A DNA stretch of 64,000 nt from JALZHR01 sp036388475 (GCA_036388475.1 DASVRT010000027.1:12518-76517); one strand, 5' to 3'; positions 26,785-37,007 are shown, counted from the first letter of the stretch. The notes: generated by a model from the letters alone, not told the origin. Translations and numbers: made by a program.

Positions 26785-28719
26785 ATGCCGAACGTCGTTC
26801 TGAAAATCTTGTTTTTAATTTTGGTTCTGCCCGTTTTCGCCTTTGCGCAGAATCCGACGCGCTGGAATCTGGAATCCGACGCGAAGGGCAAATCTCTGAA
26901 AGCAAACCAAAAATTCAAAGCCGCGCTCAAAGCCGAAATAGAAGACGGCTGGCATCTCTACGCGCTCGAACAACCCGACGGCGGTCCCGTTCCGACGACC
27001 GTGAATGTCGCCGAAAACATTCCTTTTGAAATAGAAGGCAAAGTCACGACGCCCGCGCCGATTACGAAATTCGACCCGAATTTTAATATCGACACGAAAT
27101 TTTTTGAGAAACGGGCGCAGTTTAATCTGCCTTTGCAGGCGCGCGCCGAAACCCGAGCTGCCGATTTGGCGATACACGTGCGATTCCAGCTTTGCAACGA
27201 CACTTTCTGCCTGCCGCCGAAAACGGTCAAGGTCACGTTTGCCGGATTTGAAGATGTCAAAAGGCAATCAGCCGTCGGCGCTCAGCCTTCGACCGAAAGC
27301 CCGCAAACAACAATTCCAGCTTCAAACAACGAGCAACCGCCGGCGGGCGACGGCGGACCACGGACACTTAATAACGGGCAAATGACGACGGATTTTTGGT
27401 CGTTTATCTGGCTCGCCGTCACGGTCGGCGCCTTGTCTTTGCTGACGCCGTGCGTTTTTCCGATGATTCCGATTACGGTTTCGTATTTTACGAATCATTC
27501 GGCTGGCAGTCGCGCGAAATCCGTCCGGCTGGCGCTGGTTTATTCAATCGGAATTATCCTGACTTTTACGGCGCTCGGAATGCTTTTGGCGATTTTCGTC
27601 GGCGCGGCGGGCATTAATCTTTTTGCGGCAAATCCGTGGGTCAATCTTTTAATTACCGGAATTTTTCTTTTCTTCGCGTTCAATCTTTTCGGCTCGTATG
27701 AAATCAATGTTCCGACTTCCGTGTTGACGAAGCTGGACAATCTGACGCGCAGCCACGAAGGCGAAGGCAGCGGCTTTGTCGGCGCGCTTTTGATGGGCTT
27801 GACGTTTACGCTCACGTCTTTCACCTGCACGTCGCCTTTTGTCGGCACGATTCTGGTCTCGGCGTCGCAGGGCAGCTGGCAGATGCCGCTTATCGGAATG
27901 CTCACGTTTTCGACCGTTTTCGCTTTGCCGTTTTTCGTTCTCGCGCTCGTGCCGCAATGGGTTTCGCAGCTGCCGCGCGCCGGCGGCTGGATGAATTCCA
28001 TCAAAGTTTCGATGGGCTTTCTGGAAGTGGCGGCGGCGATGAAATTTCTTTCAAACGTCGATTTGGTCTGGCACTGGGGAATTTTTACGCGCCCGGTCGT
28101 GCTGGCAATCTGGATTGCGATTGGAATAATTCTGGCAATTTATCTTTTAGGAAAATTCCAGCTCTCGCTCGATTCCAAGCCGGAAAGAATCGGCGCTTTT
28201 CGCCTTGTTTCGGCAATCGTTTCACTGGCAATAAGCTTTTATTTATTGACCGGACTTTTCGGCGCGAAGCTGGGCGAGCTCGAATCATTTCTGCCGCCGG
28301 AAACCGAAACCTCGCGCAGTAGTAGCTTCTTTAACAACTCGAAATCGCCGGCTGAATCGACCTGGATAAACAACGATTTCGAAGGCGCGCTGAAACAGGC
28401 GAAAGCCGAAAATAAAATGGTTTTCGTCGATTTTACGGGCTACACCTGCACGAACTGCCGCTGGATGGAAGCGAATATGTTTCCGAAAAGGGAAGTCGAA
28501 ACGGAGTTAAATAAATTTGTTCTGGCGCGGCTTTACACGGACGGCAACGGCGAAATTTACGAAAGACAACAGCAGTTTCAGGAACAAATTTTTCAAACCG
28601 TCGCGCTGCCGTTTTACGCCGTCTTCGACGCCGACGGAAAAGCAATCGCGACGTTTCCCGGTCTGACGCGAAACGCGCAGGAATTTGTTGACTTTTTACA
28701 AAAATCGCAGAAAAATTAA
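26785..28719 (+). CDS. dsbD: Thiol:disulfide interchange protein DsbD
   Basis: About 644 residues. The ATG at 26785 gives a clean signal peptide (LKILFLILVLPVFAFAQ); longer starts upstream add unlikely sequence. Order of domains: N-terminal periplasmic Ig-like domain with its redox pair in CNDTFC (about residue 136), eight-helix transmembrane core with LLTPCVFPM and SFTCTSP, and a C-terminal thioredoxin domain with CTNC (about residue 555). It carries electrons from cytoplasmic thioredoxin to periplasmic thiols, for protein disulfide repair or cytochrome c maturation. The pair of cysteines in each of the three domains is intact. Confidence 0.93.
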   Translation: MPNVVLKILFLILVLPVFAFAQNPTRWNLESDAKGKSLKANQKFKAALKAEIEDGWHLYALEQPDGGPVPTTVNVAENIPFEIEGKVTTPAPITKFDPNFNIDTKFFEKRAQFNLPLQARAETRAADLAIHVRFQLCNDTFCLPPKTVKVTFAGFEDVKRQSAVGAQPSTESPQTTIPASNNEQPPAGDGGPRTLNNGQMTTDFWSFIWLAVTVGALSLLTPCVFPMIPITVSYFTNHSAGSRAKSVRLALVYSIGIILTFTALGMLLAIFVGAAGINLFAANPWVNLLITGIFLFFAFNLFGSYEINVPTSVLTKLDNLTRSHEGEGSGFVGALLMGLTFTLTSFTCTSPFVGTILVSASQGSWQMPLIGMLTFSTVFALPFFVLALVPQWVSQLPRAGGWMNSIKVSMGFLEVAAAMKFLSNVDLVWHWGIFTRPVVLAIWIAIGIILAIYLLGKFQLSLDSKPERIGAFRLVSAIVSLAISFYLLTGLFGAKLGELESFLPPETETSRSSSFFNNSKSPAESTWINNDFEGALKQAKAENKMVFVDFTGYTCTNCRWMEANMFPKREVETELNKFVLARLYTDGNGEIYERQQQFQEQIFQTVALPFYAVFDADGKAIATFPGLTRNAQEFVDFLQKSQKN

Positions 28720-28910
28720 CCACAGAGAAAATGAGACCACGGATTTACGCAGATAAACGCAGATTTTAACCGGATGGAGCAGGCTTCGCGACTTGATAGG
28801 CAGGATAAAAAACGTAATTCAACGTTATAAGTTTTTAATTATCCTGTTCTATCCTGTCTATCCTGTTAAAATTCTCTCTGTGTTCTCTGTGCCCTCTGCG
28901 GTGAAAATTT

Positions 28911-29486
28911 ATGAAAACGGTCAAAATCGAAAATTTAATCGAAGGTTTGCGCGAAATTTCCGACGCGGAGTTTACCTGTGACAACGTCTATCGGTTTCTC
29001 GCCGAAAACCCGATCGACGTTGATACTATCTCGCCGTATTTTTTCTGGTGCGAGCGGTTTTACACGCGAAATCTGATTTATAAGGACGCGCGTTTCGAGT
29101 TGATGACCTTGTGCTGGGAGCGCGGGCAGGTTTCGCGCGTGCATAATCACGCCGACCAGCGCTGCTGGATGACCGTTCCGGTCGGGAAATTGCGCGGGCA
29201 GAATTTTCGCGCCGTCGAGATTGACGAGAAAACGGGTGTTTGTAAGCTGGAAAAAACCGACCGTTTTGACCTTTCCAACTGTCTCGCCGCCAAAGTCGAA
29301 CTGGAAGAACCGATTCACCAGATTTTGAATCTGCCCGAATTTGACGAGCGCGCCGTCAGCCTTCACATCTATTCCAAACCTTTCGATAAATGCCTGTCGT
29401 ATTGTCTGGAAACCGACCGCTTCGCCGAAGTTCCGCTTTATTACACCAGCGTTAAAGGCAGGCTGTGCGACGGAATCAAATTGTAA
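28911..29486 (+). CDS. Cysteine dioxygenase type I
   Basis: A 191-residue cupin. Metal-binding HNHADQ with a later His (SLHIYSKP) gives the three-histidine iron site, and the core ELMTLCWERGQVSRVHNH matches bacterial CDO. It oxidises cysteine to cysteine sulfinate with O2. Whether the Cys-Tyr cofactor pair forms cannot be decided from the sequence. The ATG closes a 190-bp gap filled with repeat-like sequence (cagagaaaatgagaccacgg, atcctgtctatcctg), which may be an old duplicated spacer. Confidence 0.88.
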   Translation: MKTVKIENLIEGLREISDAEFTCDNVYRFLAENPIDVDTISPYFFWCERFYTRNLIYKDARFELMTLCWERGQVSRVHNHADQRCWMTVPVGKLRGQNFRAVEIDEKTGVCKLEKTDRFDLSNCLAAKVELEEPIHQILNLPEFDERAVSLHIYSKPFDKCLSYCLETDRFAEVPLYYTSVKGRLCDGIKL

Positions 29487-29502
29487 ACGCCGGAGAAATG
29501 AG

Positions 29503-29850
29503 ATGAAAAAATTCTTTCCGTTAATCATATGCGCGCTCGTTTTGTGCATCGCGTCCGCTTGTCAGAAAGCTCAAGCGCCGACGAATCAGAATGCGAATGC
29601 TAATAATTCCGATGCCGGCAATGTCAATCGGTCTGCAACGGACGCGGAAGAAAAACAGCGCGAAGAACTGCAAAAAGAATCCGAGCGCGTGAAAAACGAC
29701 CTTCTTGAAATGCAGAAAAAAATCGAAGAAGCGCAGGGCGACAGCCGCGAGCTTGACCGACGAGTCAAACAGACCAGAAAGGAACTCGACGCGGCGCAAA
29801 AGAAAATCAACGAAAATCAGAAAAAGCTGAACGAAGCGCTTCCGGAATGA
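29503..29850 (+). CDS. Small coiled-coil lipoprotein
   Basis: A 115-residue protein with a lipoprotein signal peptide and lipobox (ICALVLCIASAC, Cys 20). An Asn/Ala-rich linker follows, then a long charged coiled coil (about 50-110, EKQREELQKESERVKNDLLEMQKK...). I chose the ATG at 29503, which follows GAGAAATGA, over the longer frame that runs inside the dioxygenase gene. Probably periplasmic; function unknown. It lies 16 bp after cysteine dioxygenase and 15 bp before a DUF1622 gene. Confidence 0.75.
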   Translation: MKKFFPLIICALVLCIASACQKAQAPTNQNANANNSDAGNVNRSATDAEEKQREELQKESERVKNDLLEMQKKIEEAQGDSRELDRRVKQTRKELDAAQKKINENQKKLNEALPE

Positions 29851-29865
29851 AGCCGAAATTTTAAA

Positions 29866-30273
29866 ATGTTTCTTCAGGAACTCGCCCGAAATTTAGCCGA
29901 AAAAAACACGTTTGAAACCGTCGAGCAGCCGGTCGTTTCCGCCGTTCAATGGCTGCGTCTCGGAGTCGAAACGATTGGTGCAATAATCATCTGCATCGGC
30001 GTGGTGCTGGCGGTTTATCAATTCGCCAGGCATTTCAGAGACGAGCAGACGAGCAATTTCAACCGCATCCGGCTGACTCTGGGCAAATATCTGGCGCTGG
30101 CTTTGGAATTTCAAGTCGGCGCGGATATTCTATCGACGGCGATTGCGCCGAGCTGGGAGCAAATCGGCAAGCTCGCCGCGATCGCCGCCATCCGCACTTT
30201 GCTGAATTATTTTTTAACGAAAGAACTGGAAAACGAGCGAAAGCGTGAGGAACAAGTAAGAGGTGAGAATTGA
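29866..30273 (+). CDS. DUF1622 family membrane protein
   Basis: A 135-residue protein matching DUF1622: a membrane helix (about 33-52, VETIGAIIICIGVVLAVYQF), then RIRLTLGKYLALALEFQVGADILSTAIAPSWEQIGKLAAIAAIRTLLNYFLTKELE, with a second helical pair. Family function is unknown. The charged C-terminus (ENERKREEQVRGEN) is encoded partly by repeat-like DNA. Confidence 0.85.
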   Translation: MFLQELARNLAEKNTFETVEQPVVSAVQWLRLGVETIGAIIICIGVVLAVYQFARHFRDEQTSNFNRIRLTLGKYLALALEFQVGADILSTAIAPSWEQIGKLAAIAAIRTLLNYFLTKELENERKREEQVRGEN

Positions 30274-30315
30274 GAACTGATGCTTCAATTTCTTAGTCCT
30301 TACTTCTCAGTTAAA

Positions 30316-31836
30316 ATGAATCAAAGCGAAAAAAAATGGTTAATCGTCATCAGTTTGATTTGTCTTGTTTACGCGGCGCTCAGGTTTTGGAATTTAACGG
30401 CTTCGTGTCTCTGGTTTGACGAAATTTTCAGCCTTCACGCCGCCGCGCACGACTGGCAGAATCTTTTCCGGTTTGTCGCGCAGGATTTGATTCACCCGCC
30501 GCTTTTTTACGTTTTATTGAAAATCTGGACGGCAATCGGCGGCGAGTCGCTCGCCTGGCTCCGGTTTTTTCCGGTTTTCTTTTCGATTCTCGCCGTCGCT
30601 CCTTTTATTTTACTTTGCCGCGAATTGAAGCTTTCGCCCGCCGTCGTCGCGCTCGCTTTAACCTTTTTCGCCGTCAACGGCTCGCTCGTCAAATACGCGC
30701 AGGAAATCAGGATGTATTCGCTTTTGATGTTTTTCGCGCTCGTTTCAGGCTGGCTTTTCGCGCGCTTTTTAAATTCGGGAAAAGGTTTTCTGATTTTATT
30801 AATCGCTAATGTTTTACTGGTTTACACGCACTATTTCGGCTGGTTCGTCGTTTTCTCGGAAGTGATTGCCGTCGCCGTTTTAAGGCGTGAAAAATTAAAG
30901 CAGATTCTTTTAATGTTCGGCATCGCATTTTTAAGCTTCACGCCCTGGATTTATGCTTTATGGCGAGCCGCAAAAATAAACGCCAATGTCGGGCAGAACA
31001 TCGGCTGGATGACGAAGCCGAATCTGCGGGCGATTTTGCAATTCGTTTATGATTTGTTCGAGCCGGTTTATTTTCAACAAAGCAACGCGGACGCGCCGGC
31101 GATTTTGTTTCTGACCTTGCCGATTATTCTGCTCGGCGGCGGCGCGTTCGTTTTTTGGCTTGCAAATTTGAAAAACGAAAGCCGCGAAGACAGACAAAAC
31201 CTGATTTTACTGTCGATTTTTACGGCGACGCCGCTTTTATCGGCTTTTGTCGCCAGCTGGATTTCGCCTTATTCAATCTGGGGCACGCGGCATCTGATTA
31301 TCGTTTTCGCGCCGTTTGCGATTCTGCTGGCGACGGCGTTTTCCAAAATAAACGTTTCTAAATTACGAACGTCCGCGCTCGGCTTGATTTTTCTTCTTTT
31401 CACCGGCGCGTTCGTTTTGCAGGCGCGACAGCCGCAGCCCGCTTTTATCTGGTGCGCGTGGGAAAATCTGGCGCTCGATTTGCGCGCCGAAAGAGAGGCG
31501 AAAATCTACGTTTTTGAAGACTTAATCGCTTATCATTTCTGGTTCGCGCTGCGCGACGCGGACGCCGATTTTGAAGTCGTAAAAATCAACGGAATCGAAG
31601 GCTTAAACGAAGACAAAGCATATTTTCTGCCGCGCGGTTTTGAGAAAGTGAAAACCGCCGGCGAAAACGATATGACGGGCGAGAGATTTTTCGTCGCCTT
31701 CCGCGATAAAAATTGGAACGAGACAAAACCGCCTTTGAAAAATTTAATTGAAAAAGGCTATAAAGCGGGCGAGCCGAAAGTTTTTGAAGCGCAGGGTTTG
31801 AAGGCGTTTTTAGTTGAAATGCGGAAAGCGAATTAA
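30316..31836 (+). CDS. Membrane glycosyltransferase, GT39/PMT-like (polyprenyl-phosphate sugar-dependent)
   Basis: About 506 residues and roughly 11-12 transmembrane segments. The N-terminal periplasmic loop has CLWFDEIFSLHAA, with the catalytic acidic pair of GT-C enzymes, and the loop-two motif HPPLFYVLLKIW; both match the PMT_2/ArnT superfamily. Such enzymes move sugars from polyprenyl-phosphate carriers to lipids or proteins. I prefer the ATG at 30316 because the bases before it (30240-30315) form a hairpin-like spacer; 30280 is the alternative. The acceptor is unknown. Confidence 0.85.
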   Translation: MNQSEKKWLIVISLICLVYAALRFWNLTASCLWFDEIFSLHAAAHDWQNLFRFVAQDLIHPPLFYVLLKIWTAIGGESLAWLRFFPVFFSILAVAPFILLCRELKLSPAVVALALTFFAVNGSLVKYAQEIRMYSLLMFFALVSGWLFARFLNSGKGFLILLIANVLLVYTHYFGWFVVFSEVIAVAVLRREKLKQILLMFGIAFLSFTPWIYALWRAAKINANVGQNIGWMTKPNLRAILQFVYDLFEPVYFQQSNADAPAILFLTLPIILLGGGAFVFWLANLKNESREDRQNLILLSIFTATPLLSAFVASWISPYSIWGTRHLIIVFAPFAILLATAFSKINVSKLRTSALGLIFLLFTGAFVLQARQPQPAFIWCAWENLALDLRAEREAKIYVFEDLIAYHFWFALRDADADFEVVKINGIEGLNEDKAYFLPRGFEKVKTAGENDMTGERFFVAFRDKNWNETKPPLKNLIEKGYKAGEPKVFEAQGLKAFLVEMRKAN

Positions 31837-31949
31837 AAAAGCGGTAAACGGTAAGTGGTAAATGATAAGTTCGTGATTTTGAATTTCGAGTTTTAAATAA
31901 AAACTTGATACTTTGCCATTGCAACTTATCATTTACCACTTTCCGCATT

Positions 31950-33350
31950 TTACTTTCGCTTCCAGCGCACGCCGTCTTTCGTGTCTTCCAGAACGATTCC
32001 TTTTTCGCCCAGTAAATCGCGGATTTCATCCGAGCGGGCGAAGTTTCGCCGGCGTCTGGCTTCCTGACGCTCTTCGATTAAAGATTCGACGTCGGCATCG
32101 AGCATTTCTTCCACGTCCTTGCCGAAAATTCCCAATACCGCATCGAATTTTTCTATTGCATCCAGAATCAGGTTTTTATCGTCCTCGCGCAACGCGTCAT
32201 TTGCCAGCGCCGAGTTCGCTTCGCGGACGAAATTATGAATCGCCGCCAGCGCCTGCGAGGTGTTCAAATCGTCGTCCATCGCGGCTTCAAAATCGCGCAC
32301 GGCGTCCAGCACAAAACGCTCGACTTCGGCGTTCAAGCCGCTTTCCGCGCGCGTTTCTTTCACGCGGCGACGAAAATCCTGCAAGCGTTTGATGGTGCTT
32401 TCCGCGCCCTGCAAGCCTTCGAAAGTAAAGTTCAACTGATGGCGATAAGGAATCGAAAGCAATAGATATCGAATCGCCAGCGGCGAATAACCCTGTTCCT
32501 GCAAATCGCGGAAAGTAAAAAAGTTTCCTTTCGATTTCGACATTGTGACGTCGTCGATTTTCAGGAATTCGCCGTGCATCCAGTATTTCGCAAACTGTTT
32601 TCCGGTCGCGCCTTCCGATTGGGCGATTTCGTTTTCGTGATGCGGAAACTGCAAATCCATTCCGCCGGCGTGAATGTCGAAAGTCTCGCCGAGATATTTT
32701 ATCGACATCGCCGAACATTCGATGTGCCAGCCCGGGCGACCGCGACCGAAAGGCGCGTCCCAGCCCGCCGGCTCGTCGGCATCGACAAATTTCCAGAGCG
32801 CGAAATCCTGCGCGTTTTCCTTGTCGTATTTGTCCGTATCGACGCGCCCGCCGCCGCCGACAAGGTTTCCCGCAAAATTTATTTTCGAGAGCTTGCCGTA
32901 TTCGGGAAACGCGGAAATGCGATAATAAATCGAGCCGCCCGCCTCGTATGCGTGCCCGTTATCCAGAAGCTTCCGGATAATTTCAATCATCTCCGTGATG
33001 TGATGAGTGGCGCGCGGCGCGACTTCCGGTCGCTCCAAGCCGAGCGCGTCCGAGTCTTCCCAGAATGCCTCGATAAAGGGCTGGACGAATTCGTCAATCG
33101 TCTTTCCGGCTTTTTTCGATTCGTTGATAATGCGGTCGTCGACGTCCGTCAGATTCATCACGTGCGTTAATTGATAACCTTTATATTTCAGATAACGCCG
33201 CAAAACGTCGCCGAACGTAAAGGAGCGAAAATTGCCGATGTGCGCGAAATTCCAGACGGTCGGACCGCAGATATACATTCGTACTTCGCTGCCGCCGAGA
33301 GGCTCGAATTCCTCGATTTGTCCCGATAAGTTGTTATGAAATCTAAGCAT
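31950..33350 (-). CDS. cysS: Cysteinyl-tRNA synthetase
   Basis: A 466-residue class I synthetase. The HIGH box appears as ICGPTVWNFAHIGNFRSF (Cys near residue 28 is a zinc ligand), and WHIECSAM carries a further zinc ligand. The KMSKS loop is MSKSKGNFFTF (about residue 267), and the C-terminal domain is DALR-like. Length matches the family (about 460). It charges tRNA-Cys; the tRNA-Cys gene is in the same window at 53910-53987. The gene stands alone on the minus strand. Confidence 0.97.
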   Translation of the reverse strand: MLRFHNNLSGQIEEFEPLGGSEVRMYICGPTVWNFAHIGNFRSFTFGDVLRRYLKYKGYQLTHVMNLTDVDDRIINESKKAGKTIDEFVQPFIEAFWEDSDALGLERPEVAPRATHHITEMIEIIRKLLDNGHAYEAGGSIYYRISAFPEYGKLSKINFAGNLVGGGGRVDTDKYDKENAQDFALWKFVDADEPAGWDAPFGRGRPGWHIECSAMSIKYLGETFDIHAGGMDLQFPHHENEIAQSEGATGKQFAKYWMHGEFLKIDDVTMSKSKGNFFTFRDLQEQGYSPLAIRYLLLSIPYRHQLNFTFEGLQGAESTIKRLQDFRRRVKETRAESGLNAEVERFVLDAVRDFEAAMDDDLNTSQALAAIHNFVREANSALANDALREDDKNLILDAIEKFDAVLGIFGKDVEEMLDADVESLIEERQEARRRRNFARSDEIRDLLGEKGIVLEDTKDGVRWKRK

Positions 33351-33555
33351 ATATTTAAAATTCGGTTTGAAACAATATCATAAACGAAAACGGTTTGAAA
33401 CCGGATTTTTCCAGAAAGAAAATCCGAAATCAAAACAAATTTTTGGGCGAATAAAAGGGAATTTAGGTTACGGGCGACAGGATTCTTTCGGCGCGATGCC
33501 GAGCGCGTGAAGTAAATCTTTTGTCTGAAGCAAAAACATAGACGAAATGATAGCA

Positions 33556-34047
33556 CTATTTTAAGAAATTATAAACAATAATTCGGCTTTGCTTAATTTT
33601 TTGACCGCAAACCGTTTTCGGATAAAAAATTGATTTACACGCAGCTTTTTTTGCCGGAAGTCTTAATAACGGATGTCCGCCTAAAACGCGCGAAAAAATT
33701 ACTTTTCCTTCTTCGTCGATAATCACTCTGACCGGAACCTGCCCGCCTATTTTCAAAGCTTTGGCTAATTTCGGAAATGCCGGTTTAATCAGGCTGAGCG
33801 GACAGCCGTCGTGCGACCATTCACAGCCGCCTGAAACCTTCACCGAAGGCGCGCCGAATTGTTTAATCTGAATTTGCCGGTTTTTTTCTTCACATTCGGC
33901 AATGAACTTTTGCCGCTCGCCGGATTTTTCAAAATATTCGCGGACTTCTGTTTTATATACTTTCGAGCAAACGAAATTCTTCGTGTTCTGAGCAAAAACG
34001 CCGAGCGTCCAGACCGAAACAACCAGAAATGCTTTTAGTAATTTCAT
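33556..34047 (-). CDS. Exported TonB C-terminal-like protein
   Basis: A 163-residue protein. The ATG at 34047 gives a signal peptide (LLKAFLVVSVWTLGVFAQ). The C-terminal half resembles the TonB_C fold (IGGQVPVRVIIDEEGKVIFSRVLGGHPLLR...AKKAACKSIFYPKTVCGQKIKQSRIIVYNF). Three or more Cys in the mature part could pair. No TonB proline-rich spacer is present, so it may not reach an outer-membrane receptor. It is 41 bp downstream of the kinase/propeller gene on the same strand. Function unclear. Confidence 0.72.
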   Translation of the reverse strand: MKLLKAFLVVSVWTLGVFAQNTKNFVCSKVYKTEVREYFEKSGERQKFIAECEEKNRQIQIKQFGAPSVKVSGGCEWSHDGCPLSLIKPAFPKLAKALKIGGQVPVRVIIDEEGKVIFSRVLGGHPLLRLPAKKAACKSIFYPKTVCGQKIKQSRIIVYNFLK

Positions 34048-34088
34048 TGTAAGATTAGACAAAACTTTCGCGAAAAAGTTCCCGAAAC

Positions 34089-37007
34089 TTATTGATTCTG
34101 CGAGGCGGCGTCAATCAGCCAGACGTCGGCGTCAACCTGTAAATAACGGAAGAAAATCATTTTGTTGTCGGGCGAGATATTGGCGTGCTGCAATTCGTAG
34201 GCGAAAGGCTTGTAAATCTCGGTTGTTTTTTTGGTCTGCGTGTCGCACAGGAAAATCGCGTTGCGGTCGGTGTAAATAAAATGGCGGTTGTCGTTGAGCC
34301 AGAACGGTATCGAGCCGCTTTCGGTCATTTTTTCGTAAGCGTTCGTTTCCAGATTGAAAACGCCGATGCCGTATTCGTCGCCGTCCGGCTCGAAATAAAT
34401 CAGCAGTAATTTTTTGCCGTCGCTCGACCAGTCGCGCACGGAAAAAGATTTACTGTTTGCCATCGGCGGCAGCGCCTGCGGCGTCTGTTCGTTCCAGGGT
34501 TTGGTCAAATCCAGAATAAAAGAAGATTGCGAGTTGAGTTCGAGCTCGGTGTAAGCCATTCGCAAACCGTCCGGCGAGTAAACCGGCGCATTCGCGCCCA
34601 TTTTTTCCGTGAAAGTAATCTGGCGCAGATTCGAGCCGTCCGGATTTATCGTCCAGATTTGATATTTTCCGCTCCGGTCTGTATAAAACGCAATCTGCGA
34701 ACCGTCGGGCGACCAGCGCGGAATTCGCTCGCGGAATTTATCGTTCATCAGACTGCGCCAGTTGCCGCCGTTTTTATCGAAAACCACGAGGTCTTCCTGC
34801 GTGCGCGTCGGCTGGCGGACGACAAACGCCTCGCCGTGCGGCGCTAAGTCAGGGTTGCCGATTTCCTTGTCGCCGCGCGTTATCCAGGTTACTTCGCCCG
34901 TCGTTTTCAGGGTTTTCGGGTCAAAAGGTATTGATTGCAGATTGGATTGACTTTCGTAGCGAATATAGCCGAGCGTTTTCCCGTCGCGCGAAAAAGTAAT
35001 GTGGCGACAATATTTGGAAGGCGTCTGGACGGATTCCGCCGCGCCCTGCGCCGCGCCCGTTTTTTCGTCAATCGCCACGCGCCAGAAGCTCATACTGCCG
35101 CTGCGGTCACTGGCGAAATACAGATATTTCCCGTCCGGCGACCAGACCGGGTTCCAGTCCGAAGCCTCGTCGCTCGCCACCACGACCGGCTCGCCGCCCG
35201 TCGCCGGAACCGTCGCAATCCCGCCAAGCTTTCCGTCCGCCACAAACCAGAAAGCGATGCGCTCGCCGTTCGGCGACCAGTTCGGCATAATCGCGTCGCC
35301 TTTGGTTTCAATCTGCTGCTTGTTTCCCGACGCGACGTCAATCACCCAGAGCGTGCTGTTCGGCACGGTGTGAACCGTGTGAATCGCGGCGGCTTTGTCG
35401 CTGACGACGACTTTTTTTCCGTCCGGCGACCACGACGGATGAAAGCCGAAATCGGAAATGCGGCGCGCGTTTTCGCCGGTTTCTTCCATCACGTAAATTC
35501 CGCTCGGACTGCGTTCGGAACGAAACACGATAAATTTTCCGTCGGCGGAAAATGCGGGCATCGTGTCGCTATCCTTGGAATTAGGCGTCAGATTAACCGG
35601 ATTTTTTCCGCCGACTCTTTGCAGGTAAATGTTTCTGTCGCCATCGGTTTCGCTGGCGAAAACGATGTTTTTCCCGTCCGGCGAAAGGCTCGGATAACCT
35701 TCGACCCAGGGCGAATCGGTAATCTGCGCGTGTCTGGCGTTGGACCATTCGCTGGCGACGCGATTTTGCGGCGCGTTGGAATTTTTGACGAATAACCAGA
35801 CGCCGATGCCGATTGCCGTCAAAACCAGCGCGCCGAGAACGTAAACCAGATAATTTTTTCGCGTGTCGGCGACTTTTTGGCGGCGCTGCGTGTCGGCTTC
35901 CGCGCTTCTCACGCTCCACGACGGCGACGAATCGACCTCGCGTTTGAGGCGTTTTAAATCCGCTCGCAAATCCGAAGCCGTCTGATAGCTCAAATCGGCG
36001 TCCTTTTCGAGAGCTTTTATCAAAATGCGGTCTAATTCGGCGGAGATTTCCGGGTTCAGCGAACTGGGCGGCGGCGGGTCGCTCGACAAAATCGACTGAA
36101 AGGTCGCCTGCCGATTTTCTTTTTTAAAAGGATTGACGCCGGTTAATAATTCATACAAAACGACGGCGATGCTCCATAAATCGGTGCGATGGTCGACGTT
36201 TTCGTCGCTCACCTGTTCGGGCGACATATAGGCGGGCGTGCCGATAATCACGCCTTTCGCGGTCTGGGCAAAGTTTCGCAGCGTGTGTAAATCAATTTCG
36301 CTCAGTTTCGCCAAGCCGAAATCGAGAATTTTGACATAACCGTCCGGGCGCAGCATTATATTTTCAGGCTTGATGTCGCGATGAATGACGCCCGCACTGT
36401 GGGCGGCGGCGAGCGCGTCGCTGGCTTGAATGATAATGGCGAGAACGTCTTTCAATTTTAAATTGCCGCCTATCAGCTCGCGCAGGGTTTTGCCTTCGAC
36501 CAGCTCGGTCGCGATGTAATTGGTGCCCTCGAAGCTTCCGACGTCGTAAATCGTGACGATGTTCGGATGATTCAAGGCGGAGACGGCGCGCGCTTCGAGT
36601 TCGAAACGCTTGACTCTTTCGTCGCTCGTATTATATTCGGAAGGCAGAATTTTCAGCGCGACTTTACGGCGCAATTTGGCGTCGTCCGCCAGGTAAACTT
36701 CGCCCATTCCGCCCGCGCCGAGCAGTTTTTCGATTTTATATGTGCCGATGGTTTTATTGAGAAAATACGTGTCGAAATGAATCGTCTGGTCTTCGGCGAG
36801 ATTTTGGGCGGCGATGTTCATTGCCGATTTTTGCAGAAAGTTTTTTTCGCTTTCCTTCTGCGCTTCGAGCAGGCTCAGCAACTCGCGCCGCAGTTCTTCG
36901 TCGCCGTTGCATCTTTCGGACAGAAATTTTCCGCGCGCCGCCTCGTCGGGAATGTCCAGCACGGCGTCGAAAAGCTCGTCGATTTGTTTCCAGCGGTCGG
37001 GATTCAT
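34089..37007 (-). CDS. Ser/Thr protein kinase with C-terminal WD40/TolB-type beta-propeller
   Basis: About 972 residues. A short N-terminal helical region precedes the kinase (about 85-350): GAGGMGEVYLADD, VALKIL, VIHRDIKPENIMLRPDGYVKILDFGLAKL and GTPAYMSPEQ show an intact active site. A transmembrane helix near 392-412 (VYVLGALVLTAIGIGVWLFV) is followed by a TolB/WD40-like propeller (about 430-960) with repeated SPDGK blocks. The ATG at 37007 starts MNPDRWKQIDELFDAVLD, the usual start of this acidobacterial type. An ECF sigma gene sits 107 bp upstream on the same strand, the usual pair for such kinases, suggesting a signalling module. Confidence 0.92.
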   Translation of the reverse strand: MNPDRWKQIDELFDAVLDIPDEAARGKFLSERCNGDEELRRELLSLLEAQKESEKNFLQKSAMNIAAQNLAEDQTIHFDTYFLNKTIGTYKIEKLLGAGGMGEVYLADDAKLRRKVALKILPSEYNTSDERVKRFELEARAVSALNHPNIVTIYDVGSFEGTNYIATELVEGKTLRELIGGNLKLKDVLAIIIQASDALAAAHSAGVIHRDIKPENIMLRPDGYVKILDFGLAKLSEIDLHTLRNFAQTAKGVIIGTPAYMSPEQVSDENVDHRTDLWSIAVVLYELLTGVNPFKKENRQATFQSILSSDPPPPSSLNPEISAELDRILIKALEKDADLSYQTASDLRADLKRLKREVDSSPSWSVRSAEADTQRRQKVADTRKNYLVYVLGALVLTAIGIGVWLFVKNSNAPQNRVASEWSNARHAQITDSPWVEGYPSLSPDGKNIVFASETDGDRNIYLQRVGGKNPVNLTPNSKDSDTMPAFSADGKFIVFRSERSPSGIYVMEETGENARRISDFGFHPSWSPDGKKVVVSDKAAAIHTVHTVPNSTLWVIDVASGNKQQIETKGDAIMPNWSPNGERIAFWFVADGKLGGIATVPATGGEPVVVASDEASDWNPVWSPDGKYLYFASDRSGSMSFWRVAIDEKTGAAQGAAESVQTPSKYCRHITFSRDGKTLGYIRYESQSNLQSIPFDPKTLKTTGEVTWITRGDKEIGNPDLAPHGEAFVVRQPTRTQEDLVVFDKNGGNWRSLMNDKFRERIPRWSPDGSQIAFYTDRSGKYQIWTINPDGSNLRQITFTEKMGANAPVYSPDGLRMAYTELELNSQSSFILDLTKPWNEQTPQALPPMANSKSFSVRDWSSDGKKLLLIYFEPDGDEYGIGVFNLETNAYEKMTESGSIPFWLNDNRHFIYTDRNAIFLCDTQTKKTTEIYKPFAYELQHANISPDNKMIFFRYLQVDADVWLIDAASQNQ

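Noticed and set aside
33188..33556. Small gene upstream of cysS
   Set aside because: The frame overlaps cysS antisense or runs through its leader and encodes low-complexity residues; no ribosome site or motif.
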